Notes: generated from the letters alone by a model not told the origin. Positions 1-6,149 are shown, counted from the first letter of the stretch. The stretch is DNA of 6,720 nt from Nitrosomonadales bacterium (GCA_009885185.1 VFLF01000458.1:1-6720), one strand, 5' to 3'. A program made the numbers and translations.

Positions 1-118
1 CGCGCATGCTGCCGTGGCCGCTTTGGCTGCGGAAGGGCGTATGAACAGTAAGGATGTTGCGCGGGCGATCAAGCAGTACAAGATTGATCCGGAGAAGGGG
101 AATCCGGTCGGGGCGTAG
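1..118 (+). CDS. aceE: Pyruvate dehydrogenase E1 component, homodimeric type (3' end only)
   Basis: The frame enters open at base 2 and stops at TAG 116-118, giving 38 residues that end in IDPEKGNPVGA. This matches the C-terminus of homodimeric AceE; the E. coli protein ends in IDADKVNPRLA, preceded by the same Val-Ala-x-Ala-Ile pattern, here VARAIKQYKIDPEKGNP. AceE is the thiamine-diphosphate enzyme that decarboxylates pyruvate and passes the acetyl group to lipoyl-E2 in the cytoplasmic pyruvate dehydrogenase complex. Only the extreme C-terminus is present, so no catalytic residues can be checked. No terminator hairpin with a T-run follows the stop. The next gene starts 34 nt later and is not aceF (E2), the usual partner. 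The call rests on a short but characteristic tail recalled from memory. Confidence 0.72.
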   Translation, partial: AHAAVAALAAEGRMNSKDVARAIKQYKIDPEKGNPVGA

Positions 119-140
119 TCACGCGACAAATGATTGCAGC

Positions 141-151
141 GAGGAAAAGGG
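141..151 (+). promoter_or_regulatory. Ribosome binding site for the zinc-ribbon/NDT-like gene
   Basis: A purine-only run (GAGGAAAAGGGA begins at 141) lies just before ATG 153, with GAGG 8 nt from the start codon. It decides the start: the open frame runs further upstream, but that extension (from about 54) is arginine-rich and overlaps the aceE end out of frame, so it is unlikely to be translated. Confidence 0.7.
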
Positions 152-152
152 A

Positions 153-1076
153 ATGGCAATCGAACAATGTCCCGTCTGCCGCTTGGCGCAATTCAAGCTT
201 ATCGGCGAGTCGGATAACGGAAACAAACTACACATAGATTGCGCAATTTGCGGAAGATATGTCATAGGGAAGATGGCTGCATTTAGGTTGAAGTCAATGG
301 CGAAGCCTGACTTCAGAATTTCAGCCTGGATACGTCGAGCCAATCTTAGGCATCCCGAACAAGAAGTTGTAATTGTCCAGAACGAACTCGAAGACATTCT
401 TGCCAGTCTTCCGAGCATAGACGTAGGCGATAGGCCGACTGCCTTGTTGGAGGCCATTGCCATTCAAACTACCGTCCCCGGTCAAGCTGTAACTGCCATT
501 TCTGCGGCGGATTTTCCATGGGCGTCGGCATCGAACAGCGATGAGTTCGAATTTCATTTGGCGGCTCTCGAGGAAGGCGGGTTGGTATCGGTACAGCGCA
601 ATATGGCCGCCGAATCAAAAGTTGTGGTTACACACGCAGGCTGGCAGCTGCTTCGGTCAAAAACGGTTGCAAGTTCTCCAACTGCTTTCGTCGCAATGTC
701 ATTCTCAGAGGACCTCCTTCCAATTTGGTCGAATGGAATTAGGCAAGGAATCCTCGCAGCGGGGTATGACCCTCGGCGGGTTGATACGCAGCCGCACATC
801 GAACGAATCGATCTGAAGATGTTGGGCGACATTCGTGCGGCGAGGTTCATTGTCGCGGACGTAACTCAACAGAAGCAGGGTGTGTATTTCGAAGCAGGAT
901 TTGCGCTAGCGCTGGGACGGCCCGTTATCTGGACAGTGCGAAAGGATGAGATCGATTCAGTTCATTTCGATACGCGTCAATTTGTACATATTCTTTGGAC
1001 CGATGCTGGCGACTTTAAGGAACAACTCACAGGTGTAATTCGTGGAGTTATCGGGCAAGGTCCGCTAAATGTGTAG
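153..1076 (+). CDS. Zinc-ribbon protein with C-terminal nucleoside 2-deoxyribosyltransferase-like domain
   Basis: This is a 307-residue soluble protein in three parts. Residues 6-33 form a four-cysteine zinc ribbon (CPVC at 6-9, CAIC at 30-33). The middle is helical and ends in a winged-helix-like stretch at about 130-168 (LAALEEGGL, then VVVTHAGWQLL). Residues about 177-290 form a Rossmann-like domain of the nucleoside 2-deoxyribosyltransferase type: AFVAMSF at 178, the strand FIVADVT at 232-238, GVYFEAGFALALGRPVIW at 243-260 and HFDTRQF at 271-277. In the enzyme family the Glu of this region is the nucleophile, so E247 is the likely catalytic residue. Known members cleave N-glycosidic bonds of deoxynucleosides or nucleotides; relatives with regulatory N-termini are common but mostly uncharacterised. 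The substrate cannot be inferred, and a related nucleotide- or NAD-consuming activity is possible. A strong ribosome binding site precedes it, and expression may come by read-through from aceE. Sampled base composition is near 45% G+C, well below the flanks. Confidence 0.75.
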   Translation: MAIEQCPVCRLAQFKLIGESDNGNKLHIDCAICGRYVIGKMAAFRLKSMAKPDFRISAWIRRANLRHPEQEVVIVQNELEDILASLPSIDVGDRPTALLEAIAIQTTVPGQAVTAISAADFPWASASNSDEFEFHLAALEEGGLVSVQRNMAAESKVVVTHAGWQLLRSKTVASSPTAFVAMSFSEDLLPIWSNGIRQGILAAGYDPRRVDTQPHIERIDLKMLGDIRAARFIVADVTQQKQGVYFEAGFALALGRPVIWTVRKDEIDSVHFDTRQFVHILWTDAGDFKEQLTGVIRGVIGQGPLNV

Positions 1077-1220
1077 GTAATAACCTCCCATCTGCAAGCC
1101 AAGCGTCCAATCTGCTCAAGAAATCGTGTGCGCGTAGTGTGGACGCCATACGCAAGAAACCTGGAAATCGCCAATTGAGCAGCCTGAGTCGATACCGATG
1201 TTCCACACCCAAGGATCAGT
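1077..1220. other. Intergenic gap with nested inverted repeats
   Basis: The gap between the NDT-like gene and the membrane-protein gene holds no plausible ORF. An outer 8-bp inverted repeat (CTGCTCAA 1112-1119, TTGAGCAG 1175-1182) encloses an inner imperfect one: GCGTA 1132-1136 with TACGC 1149-1153, plus TGG/CCA pairing around a small bulge. No T-run follows, so it is not a standard intrinsic terminator. It could be a folded leader, a small RNA or chance. No convincing -10/-35 pair was found. Confidence 0.4.
1211..1215 (+). promoter_or_regulatory. Ribosome binding site supporting a GTG start
   Basis: AAGGA lies 5 nt before GTG 1221 and is the main reason to accept that non-ATG start for the small membrane protein. 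Confidence 0.55.
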
Positions 1221-1478
1221 GTGCTGACAATTAGAATCATATTGTTGCTTTCAATCGCAGCGTGCATTGGCTGGTACCTATCACTTCCCGGATATGAGCC
1301 AGTTATTGTTGCGATGACGTCGATTGTTGCGTTGATTGGGACGTTTTACGGAAGTTATCGACGCCAAATGGCACCAACGCAGCAACAGTCCGTCGCGAAA
1401 AATGCGCTAGGAATCCAGGCGGGCAGAGATGTTTCGATCGGAAGCATCAATGGCACAGACGAGCGCAAGGATGATTAA
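1221..1478 (+). CDS. Small two-helix membrane protein with C-terminal QAG motif
   Basis: This 85-residue protein has a GTG start preceded by AAGGA. Residues about 3-22 (IRIILLLSIAACIGWYLSL) and 26-46 (EPVIVAMTSIVALIGTFYGSY) are two hydrophobic helices joined by a tight turn at LPGY. Arginines at 47-48 and the N-terminal Arg5 predict, by the positive-inside rule, that both ends are cytoplasmic. The tail carries LGIQAGRDVSIGSI at 63-76, a beta-prone Gln-Ala-Gly motif that recurs near the N-terminus of the next protein. Its stop lies 8 nt inside the next gene's preferred ORF, so the two are probably translationally coupled. I do not recognise a named family. The architecture suits a membrane anchor or a small membrane-disrupting effector triggered through the tail motif; that role is inference. 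Confidence 0.72.
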   Translation: MLTIRIILLLSIAACIGWYLSLPGYEPVIVAMTSIVALIGTFYGSYRRQMAPTQQQSVAKNALGIQAGRDVSIGSINGTDERKDD

Positions 1479-2523
1479 GGACCAAGACCAAATTGTCGGT
1501 GAGGGAGGGCTTGCTGTGCAGGCCGGAGGCAACGTAACAGTCACGGCTGTTGGGCTTACCTTGGCGGAAGCAAGAACTGTTGCGATGGATGTTGCCAAGG
1601 CAACATTTTATGAGCTCTCTGGTGCTGCCAAGGAAACCGCAGCCGCGCGAGTCGAGGAGATCACAGAGCGGGTGTTGGCAAAGCTATTGAAAGACTACCC
1701 TGAGGGACTTCAGAAAGCGATTGACCCTGATTTTCAGTACGCCTTGTTTTCTGTACAGAAGGAGTTTGCGCGCAATGGTGACAAGGATTTGGGGGATCTG
1801 CTCGTCGATTTGTTGGTTGACAGAAGCAAACAAGACCAGCGAGATATTCTCCAGATTGTTCTGAACGAATCCATCAACACAGCCCCAAAACTGACTGAGC
1901 AACACTTGGCCGCGTTGGCTGTTATTTTTCTACTTAGATACACAAGAAATAACGGCGTTGGCAATCACGACTTGTTCGGCAAGTACCTTGACGAGCACGT
2001 TAAGCCTTTCGCATCTAAACTTCCGCGAAGTAACGCAGCGTACCAGCATCTGGACTTTACAGGCTGCGGATCAATATCTATTTCTTCTGCGATCCTTGAG
2101 TCGATCCTGGGATCTACGTATCAAGGTCAATTTTTGAATGGCTTCGAAAGTGCCGAGATTGAATCAAAGGGGATTTCAATTGGGCGAGATGCCCGTTTTT
2201 TTATACCGTGCTTGAACGACGCTACAAAAACTCAAGTTAGGGCGAATAGCCAATCTGGACTTGAGGAGCTGTTCGACACCTACAATATCAAGGAAGAGGA
2301 TCGCGGAAAGATACTGGAGTTATTTAACGTAGCTAAGTTTGGTGACGATGAGATACGAGAGAAGGTAATTGAAATCCGCCCGTACATGAAAGAGGTATTT
2401 GACTGCTGGTCCAGCACTCCGATGAAGAATTTCACGTTGACCAGCGTTGGAATGGCAATCGGGCATGCAAACATAAAGCGTTTGGTAGGCGAGTTCGCAA
2501 GTCTTGCGATTTGGATAAATTAG
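1471..2523 (+). CDS. LPO_1073/Vpar_1526-family-like protein, N-terminal QAG motif
   Basis: This 350-residue soluble protein starts with a short beta-prone motif (LAVQAGGNVTVTAV, residues 14-27). A helical body follows: LTLAEARTVAMDVAKATFY at 29-47, an Ala/Glu-rich helix to about 75, then DPDFQYALFSVQKEFARNGD at 85-104 and KDLGDLLVDLLVDRSK at 105-120. The stretch LQIVLNESINTAPKLTEQ (127-144) and YQHLDFTGCGSIS (191-203) follow. From memory this pattern is that of the family NCBI names LPO_1073/Vpar_1526, which has no known function. I see no catalytic motif, signal peptide or membrane segment. The start is uncertain. ATG 1471 gives the family-like N-terminus (MIKDQDQ) and overlaps the upstream stop by 8 nt, but has no well-spaced ribosome site. 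ATG 1450, with GGAAG at 1440-1444, would add seven residues. Sampled G+C is near 43%. The pairing with a membrane protein suggests a sensor or regulator role (inference). Confidence 0.72.
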   Translation: MIKDQDQIVGEGGLAVQAGGNVTVTAVGLTLAEARTVAMDVAKATFYELSGAAKETAAARVEEITERVLAKLLKDYPEGLQKAIDPDFQYALFSVQKEFARNGDKDLGDLLVDLLVDRSKQDQRDILQIVLNESINTAPKLTEQHLAALAVIFLLRYTRNNGVGNHDLFGKYLDEHVKPFASKLPRSNAAYQHLDFTGCGSISISSAILESILGSTYQGQFLNGFESAEIESKGISIGRDARFFIPCLNDATKTQVRANSQSGLEELFDTYNIKEEDRGKILELFNVAKFGDDEIREKVIEIRPYMKEVFDCWSSTPMKNFTLTSVGMAIGHANIKRLVGEFASLAIWIN

Positions 2524-2663
2524 CCGCAGAACACGAGGCGTACATTGCTAGCCAATAGGGGCTTCTCTAACTCGCCATTACCGAGCCGCAGCCGCGGAAG
2601 CTGTGCGTTGCCAAGACCGGTATAGTGAGCGCGCTCAAATGACTGGTGTCGATTCCGTCCGCA
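2524..2663. other. Convergent intergenic gap
   Basis: These 140 bp separate the stops of two convergent genes. A weak imperfect stem (CGCAGC near 2587 with GCTG/TGCG near 2600) and a perfect palindrome at 2626-2637 are present. Neither is followed by a T-run in either direction, so no classical intrinsic terminator can be called although one would be expected here. No ORF is seen. Confidence 0.4.
2626..2637. repeat. Perfect 12-bp palindrome
   Basis: TGAGCGCGCTCA is its own reverse complement and does not extend further. It lies between two convergent genes. It has no loop, so it is better suited to a dimeric DNA-binding protein site than to an RNA hairpin; chance is also possible. Confidence 0.45.
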
Positions 2664-4115
2664 CTAGAATTGTGGTTTGCTCTTTACCCATCGGCGGCGA
2701 ATAACGTCGTGATCATCTGTCTTGAATTCCACGCGAAGCACTCGATGAACTTTGAGCGATGAGAGATCCACGCGCAGCGTTGAATGTCGTCCATCCCGGT
2801 CTAAGTGGGTCGAAAAAAATCCCTCGAAATCAAATAACGGACGACGGTGCTTCTTCTTGTGAACTCGACGAGGGACTTCTTCTGTCACTTCATAGGATAC
2901 CTCCCAGCAATCTTCGTACATCTGTCCCGTGGATGCAGAGACTGTTGTGCCCTCTGGTAGTTCCATCGGCTCGATGCGCGCCGCCTTGTGAAAGAGAACA
3001 ACATTCATGGAATTGTCGCGAGCTTGCACTGATGGAAAGACTATTCCATCGAATGGTGGCTCGTTTTCGGAAGCAAGAAAGTCGGCGATGGCCTGAGTTG
3101 GCAAGTAGTTAAATGCCTCATCGTCGGGCATTATTGGCTTTGCAATTCGTGCGCCAAGCGAGCGGAGAAATGCTGCGCGCTCTAGCCTGTTTGCAATTTC
3201 GGGGTCAAAAATGCTGCCCGTTTCTCGCACATCTCCGAGTGCCGTCAGGTCGAGAAGCTTTACTGGTCGGATAATCGTGAACGCTGCGGTCGCGACCTGA
3301 CTTCCTACCGGAGGGCGTACTTCTGCGATCGCGGTAGTTGGTAACGTGGCACCGTAAAATACCGAAATTCCGTGAGCATTCATTCGGCCCGCAGTCGCAT
3401 TGAGCGAAGATGGGGGCCCGAGATGAAGATCTGGGCGACAAAGGGCGACCTCAAGCCGCTCATCGGATTGGAATACGCGTGCACGAAATAGGACGCCGAG
3501 CGAGGAATCGGGGCCGCCCTCGACAACAAGTGGGCGTCCGTCAATGGCCTTCATCGAGTCTATCCCGCCGAAGACCGATGCGAGATGGACCGTAGCCGAT
3601 CGATTGAAGTGACGTGCCTCAGTCTTGATCGACTTTTCAAATTCCGCCCAGGCTTCTCGCCACCTGCTTTCGTCCGTTTCTCGTTTCTCGTAGTAGCTTT
3701 CAGAGTCGAATTCGCTTTCCTCGAATGGAGCGCTGGGGTCGTAATCGGAATGTTCATGTTCGAGAATCGCCTGCACATCCAAAGCAGCGCCAGAAGGAAT
3801 GTCTGCGGCATTCTCAATGGCCTCGACGACGGGCAGTCCGTCCCGCTCCCAATCGTAGGTCGACTCTCGATCAGAGATCATTGATCGCTGTAACGAAGTC
3901 GGCTGATCCGACGTTCTGCGAAAGTGCTGATCGAACGCGACACATACTCGCTCGGCAAGCTCGTTCACCGAAATGGCTTTCAGTTGTCTTGTGCAGTAAG
4001 TGCATCGATGACGGCGACCACTCTTTCGAATCTCTTCGCTAAGAAACGCCTCGCCAACGCACTCATGGCATATCCACTTGCTTTTGCCTAGCGCTGCGTT
4101 ACTGATTCTAGTCAT
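2664..4115 (-). CDS. RES-domain protein with N-terminal zinc finger/HEPN-like region
   Basis: This 483-residue protein opens with a four-cysteine zinc-binding module (CHEC at 16-19, CTYC at 38-41). A helical region to about 185 resembles the HEPN/RES N-terminal domain, including ARHFNRS at 167-173. The RES domain spans about 205-380: LFRARV (209-214), GRMNAHGISVFYGA (243-256), TAIAEVRPPVG (261-271), LLDLTALGD (287-295), FNYLPTQAIADF (335-346), DGIVFPSV (356-363) and NVVLF (371-375). The family's conserved Arg, Glu and Ser are present as R211 or R213, E265 and S362. RES toxins such as MbcT degrade NAD+ by phosphorolysis, so NAD+ attack is the expected activity. A basic tail of about 100 residues (381-483) follows and I do not recognise it. 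ATG 4115 overlaps the preceding stop by 8 nt; a TTG at 4136 would add seven residues. It is the last gene of a three-gene unit and the likely effector. Canonical Xre-RES toxins are much shorter. Confidence 0.82.
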   Translation of the reverse strand: MTRISNAALGKSKWICHECVGEAFLSEEIRKSGRRHRCTYCTRQLKAISVNELAERVCVAFDQHFRRTSDQPTSLQRSMISDRESTYDWERDGLPVVEAIENAADIPSGAALDVQAILEHEHSDYDPSAPFEESEFDSESYYEKRETDESRWREAWAEFEKSIKTEARHFNRSATVHLASVFGGIDSMKAIDGRPLVVEGGPDSSLGVLFRARVFQSDERLEVALCRPDLHLGPPSSLNATAGRMNAHGISVFYGATLPTTAIAEVRPPVGSQVATAAFTIIRPVKLLDLTALGDVRETGSIFDPEIANRLERAAFLRSLGARIAKPIMPDDEAFNYLPTQAIADFLASENEPPFDGIVFPSVQARDNSMNVVLFHKAARIEPMELPEGTTVSASTGQMYEDCWEVSYEVTEEVPRRVHKKKHRRPLFDFEGFFSTHLDRDGRHSTLRVDLSSLKVHRVLRVEFKTDDHDVIRRRWVKSKPQF

Positions 4116-5238
4116 CGACGAAGCTCTGAAACTCAATCTTGTCCTTGGGTCGATGCTTCGGCTGTCCCTTGGTGTTCAGCTTCGCCAATCCTAGAATGAC
4201 AACCGGTTGTCCCCAACGGGGCCTCACGATGTCCTCCATCATCTCCGGGGGTACGACCACCGTTGCGACCCTCTTTCCCCGTTCTCCCTCAAGGGCAACT
4301 TCGTGTCGGCCGCCGATGTCATTCGCGAATTTGAGAACGCCCTCGACTCGAACCTCGACTAAACGATCTGAACGCATGCTGTGTAATTCGACAGAGTTCC
4401 TGGCGCGAGTAACAGACACACTCCTCCTGCCGGAAATGAGATTCGCGTCAAGCCGGACAATCGTGATCCGCTCTCCGTCAGGCAGGATATCGCGCGCGAG
4501 CGCCAAAAAGTTTGCGTAATAGTGTTCGTCGGCGATTCTGTCCTTCAAGCGCTCAGCATCGCCGCTTTGAATGAGTTCGAAGCAACTTACGAGTTCTGCA
4601 AGGGCCTTGTCTGCCATGGAAAACACCGGTAACTCAGGCGCTTCAACCGATCCCAATCGGACATCAATTGCGAAGCTTCCGGCCATCGGGGCGCTAACAT
4701 ACTGGGTCACTGCTTGGTGTTTGCTAGGTCGTCCAATTGAATCCTCAAAGGGAAGGCCCGCAATTCGCTCGTAAGTTCTCTTTACCAGTCGCAAAATTGA
4801 ATTCAGTTTCTGCTGAAATACATCGGTGCGAATTAGGCCGAACCCGACAGCGCTACCATCAAAAGCGACTCGAAGAGACTCAGATAGCAGTTTGACGCCA
4901 TCTTCTGCTAGGGTCTGTTCATACGCAGCCTGCTTGATAATTTGTCGAAATTCCGTAGCCAGCTCCTCGGGGCAATTTCCGGCCAGTCCCTCGCTCGCCA
5001 ATTGCTCGGCTGCGCGAAACTCGTGGGCGGACATCGCCAGTGTCGCAGCACTGCGGTAGAGGACGGACCGAGACGGTTCTTCGTCGCGCTTCTCGCGCAT
5101 CAATTGAGCGGCACACTTCTCCAATTCGAAAGCTTCATGAAGAAGTCTTGCCCTGTCTTTCGACGCAGATTCTCGAATCAGCAGCGCCGCTTCGTATTTC
5201 GCCATACTCTGGCGATGCAATAAGGTTACGTCACTCAT
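4108..5238 (-). CDS. Conserved-looking protein of unknown function, middle gene of RES operon
   Basis: This 376-residue soluble protein has no family I can name. Residues about 10-105 form a TPR-like helical array (AKYEAALLIRES, then EEPSRSVLYRSAATLAMSA at 53-71, then FRAAEQLASEGLAGN at 74-88). A further helical stretch spans about 110-165. Residues about 185-215 look beta-rich (AGSFAIDVRLGSVE), followed by helices to about 250. The C-terminal part, about 255-376, alternates charged beta strands (LVEVRVEGVLKFAND at 293-307, GKRVATVVVPPEMMEDI at 321-337, WGQPVVILGLAKLN at 342-355) and suggests a small beta-barrel. No catalytic signature, signal peptide or membrane segment is visible. The start is firm: ATG overlaps the upstream TGA as ATGA, with GGAGGT 9 nt before it. 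The helical-repeat architecture and its place between the other two genes fit an adaptor, sensor or inhibitor of the RES protein; this is inference. Confidence 0.75.
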   Translation of the reverse strand: MSDVTLLHRQSMAKYEAALLIRESASKDRARLLHEAFELEKCAAQLMREKRDEEPSRSVLYRSAATLAMSAHEFRAAEQLASEGLAGNCPEELATEFRQIIKQAAYEQTLAEDGVKLLSESLRVAFDGSAVGFGLIRTDVFQQKLNSILRLVKRTYERIAGLPFEDSIGRPSKHQAVTQYVSAPMAGSFAIDVRLGSVEAPELPVFSMADKALAELVSCFELIQSGDAERLKDRIADEHYYANFLALARDILPDGERITIVRLDANLISGRRSVSVTRARNSVELHSMRSDRLVEVRVEGVLKFANDIGGRHEVALEGERGKRVATVVVPPEMMEDIVRPRWGQPVVILGLAKLNTKGQPKHRPKDKIEFQSFVDD

Positions 5239-5768
5239 GCGTTTACGACCTCCGCGGCGGGCGAACTGAACTCAACCACCGCAACAAACCCAGCCAACCC
5301 ACTCGCCGCGGACTTTCCGATCTGCTTTCGTTTAGCAACAACTCTTCCGCGGATCTGGCTCGGAGACTCGAGGATTCCTGAAACTTCGAGTCGACTCGTT
5401 CCTTGAAAAAGATCACCGGTCCAATTCGGCTCAGCCACGTAGTAATCGAATCCACCACCCTTGGCCGAGCGCTCTACCACCACCAACCCCGTCTGCTTTT
5501 GCAGCAACGCGATCGCGACCCCGCAGGCACCGAATTCCGTAGCTTCTTGAATATCGGCATACGAGCTCACCAGCTGAGACATCGGTACAGTCTGGGACCA
5601 ATTCAGCGAGTATTTGGCGGATGCGAGTCCCTCTACGCTGATCACCGTGCCGGGCGCGTGCCCAAAGCGTGAAAAGCAAACGATGGCCGCTTCGGCCAAG
5701 GCAGTCCCGAATGCAGGCGTCAGGCCTGGCATTCCGGTAGTCAGCACAGTGAGGTCAAGGGTAGTCAT
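5235..5768 (-). CDS. 177-residue protein of unknown function, first gene of RES operon
   Basis: The protein begins MTTLDLTVLTTGMPGLTPAF. Positions 18-35 are Ala-rich and helical, 41-56 beta-like, and 75-94 a helix with acidic residues E75 and E78 (EATEFGACGVAIALLQKQTG). A strand-loop-strand core follows: LVVVERSAKGGGFDYYV (95-111) and SRLEVSGIL (125-133). The end is a basic stretch (RGRVVAKRKQIGKS, 140-153) and a last strand, AGFVAVVEFSSP (159-170). The helix-E, D108 and E128 spacing loosely recalls a PD-(D/E)XK fold, but the catalytic Lys after E128 is absent, so I do not call it a nuclease. ATG 5768 has a weak ribosome site. A GTG at 5849 would add 27 Arg/Pro/Trp-rich residues that look non-native. 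The TGA overlaps the next ATG by 4 nt, showing coupling. I do not recognise a named family; the protein could be the controlling partner of the operon. Confidence 0.72.
   Translation of the reverse strand: MTTLDLTVLTTGMPGLTPAFGTALAEAAIVCFSRFGHAPGTVISVEGLASAKYSLNWSQTVPMSQLVSSYADIQEATEFGACGVAIALLQKQTGLVVVERSAKGGGFDYYVAEPNWTGDLFQGTSRLEVSGILESPSQIRGRVVAKRKQIGKSAASGLAGFVAVVEFSSPAAEVVNA
5248..5253 (-). promoter_or_regulatory. Strong Shine-Dalgarno for the 376-residue protein
   Basis: Read on the minus strand, GGAGGT lies 9 nt before ATG 5238, inside the end of the upstream gene. With the ATGA overlap it fixes the start and suggests the middle gene is translated strongly relative to its neighbours. 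Confidence 0.75.
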
Positions 5769-5934
5769 AAAGGGCGTCTGATACTGCCAGAGTAACAGCG
5801 GGCGACGCCAGATGTTTCTGACCTTGCTACTGCAAGGTGTTGGCCTCACTTCGTATTTCGAGTCTATTCGTCGCGCTCCGCGCTCTTGTCATGGGGTGCC
5901 ATGTCCGTTCGGACGGGTTTGGCGTCATTCGCGA
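5769..5934. other. Operon leader region rich in small inverted repeats
   Basis: This stretch lies between the remnant stop at 5935-5937 and ATG 5768 and must hold the promoter of the minus-strand operon. I could not find a convincing -35/-10 pair. It contains three small inverted repeats: CATGG 5890-5894 with CCATG 5899-5903, GTCC 5903-5906 with GGAC 5911-5914, and the stronger one at 5821-5838 listed separately. Confidence 0.4.
5821..5838. promoter_or_regulatory. Perfect 7-bp inverted repeat upstream of the RES operon
   Basis: ACCTTGC, a 4-nt spacer (TACT) and GCAAGGT form a perfect inverted repeat 53-70 nt before ATG 5768. It could be an operator for a dimeric regulator or a hairpin in a 5' leader. 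A TTGCAG inside it could act as a -35 box on the minus strand, but the hexamer 17 nt further on (TCTGGC) is a poor -10. Confidence 0.45.
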
Positions 5935-6138
5935 TCAGTACCTCAGCGCCGCAACCAACATCCTACACGTCATGAAGGCCAGAATGAACAAGCCCACAGG
6001 CCAAAAGGTCGCGCGCGTTTCGTGATTCCGCGCGTCGAGATACGCGGCGAAATGCAGCAGGCGCGATAGCACATAGCCATAAAGCAGTGCGCGCGCCAGC
6101 AATAGCGACGAACACTTACCGGCGCTGCAGTTCGGCGA
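5935..6138 (-). pseudogene. C-terminal remnant of a MAPEG-family membrane protein
   Basis: The minus-strand frame from just after a TGA at 6141-6139 to TGA 5937-5935 encodes 67 residues without a usable full-length start. Its distal part reads LLLARALLYGYVLSRLLHF, AAYLDARNHETRATFWPVG and LFILAFMTCRMLVAALRY. The pattern S-R-x-x-H-x-x-A-Y followed by R-A-x-F-x-x-V-G matches the C-terminal helices of microsomal glutathione S-transferase-like MAPEG proteins (A-R-x-x-H-T-x-A-Y in MGST1). Intact members are about 130-150 residues with four helices; only the last two are here. The N-terminal half is missing because the TPR-like gene ends at 6150, so the fragment is probably a deletion remnant. It has the GC-rich composition of the chromosome, not the island. 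The family call is from memory and rests on about 50 residues. Confidence 0.5.
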
Positions 6139-6149
6139 TCAGGCTCATG

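Noticed and set aside
54..152. Upstream extension of the NDT-like protein from 54.
   Set aside because: It overlaps aceE out of frame, is arginine-rich and low-complexity, and a strong ribosome site sits right before ATG 153.
1132..1153. Intrinsic terminator after the NDT-like gene.
   Set aside because: The stem is imperfect and no T-run follows.
1077..1220. Integron attC site or gene-cassette boundary after the NDT-like gene.
   Set aside because: The repeats lack the RYYYAAC and GTTRRRY core boxes expected of attC sites.
4116..4136. TTG start at 4136 for the RES protein.
   Set aside because: ATG 4115 gives the compact 8-nt overlap typical of coupled genes, and the extra seven residues show no family feature.
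112..5934. Similar short sequences at both island edges (GGCGT-N5-CGCGA at 112-126 and GGCGT-N4-CGCGA at 5921-5934) as possible attachment-site repeats.
   Set aside because: The match is only 10 bases split by a spacer of unequal length in GC-rich sequence, and no integrase gene is present, so chance is likely.
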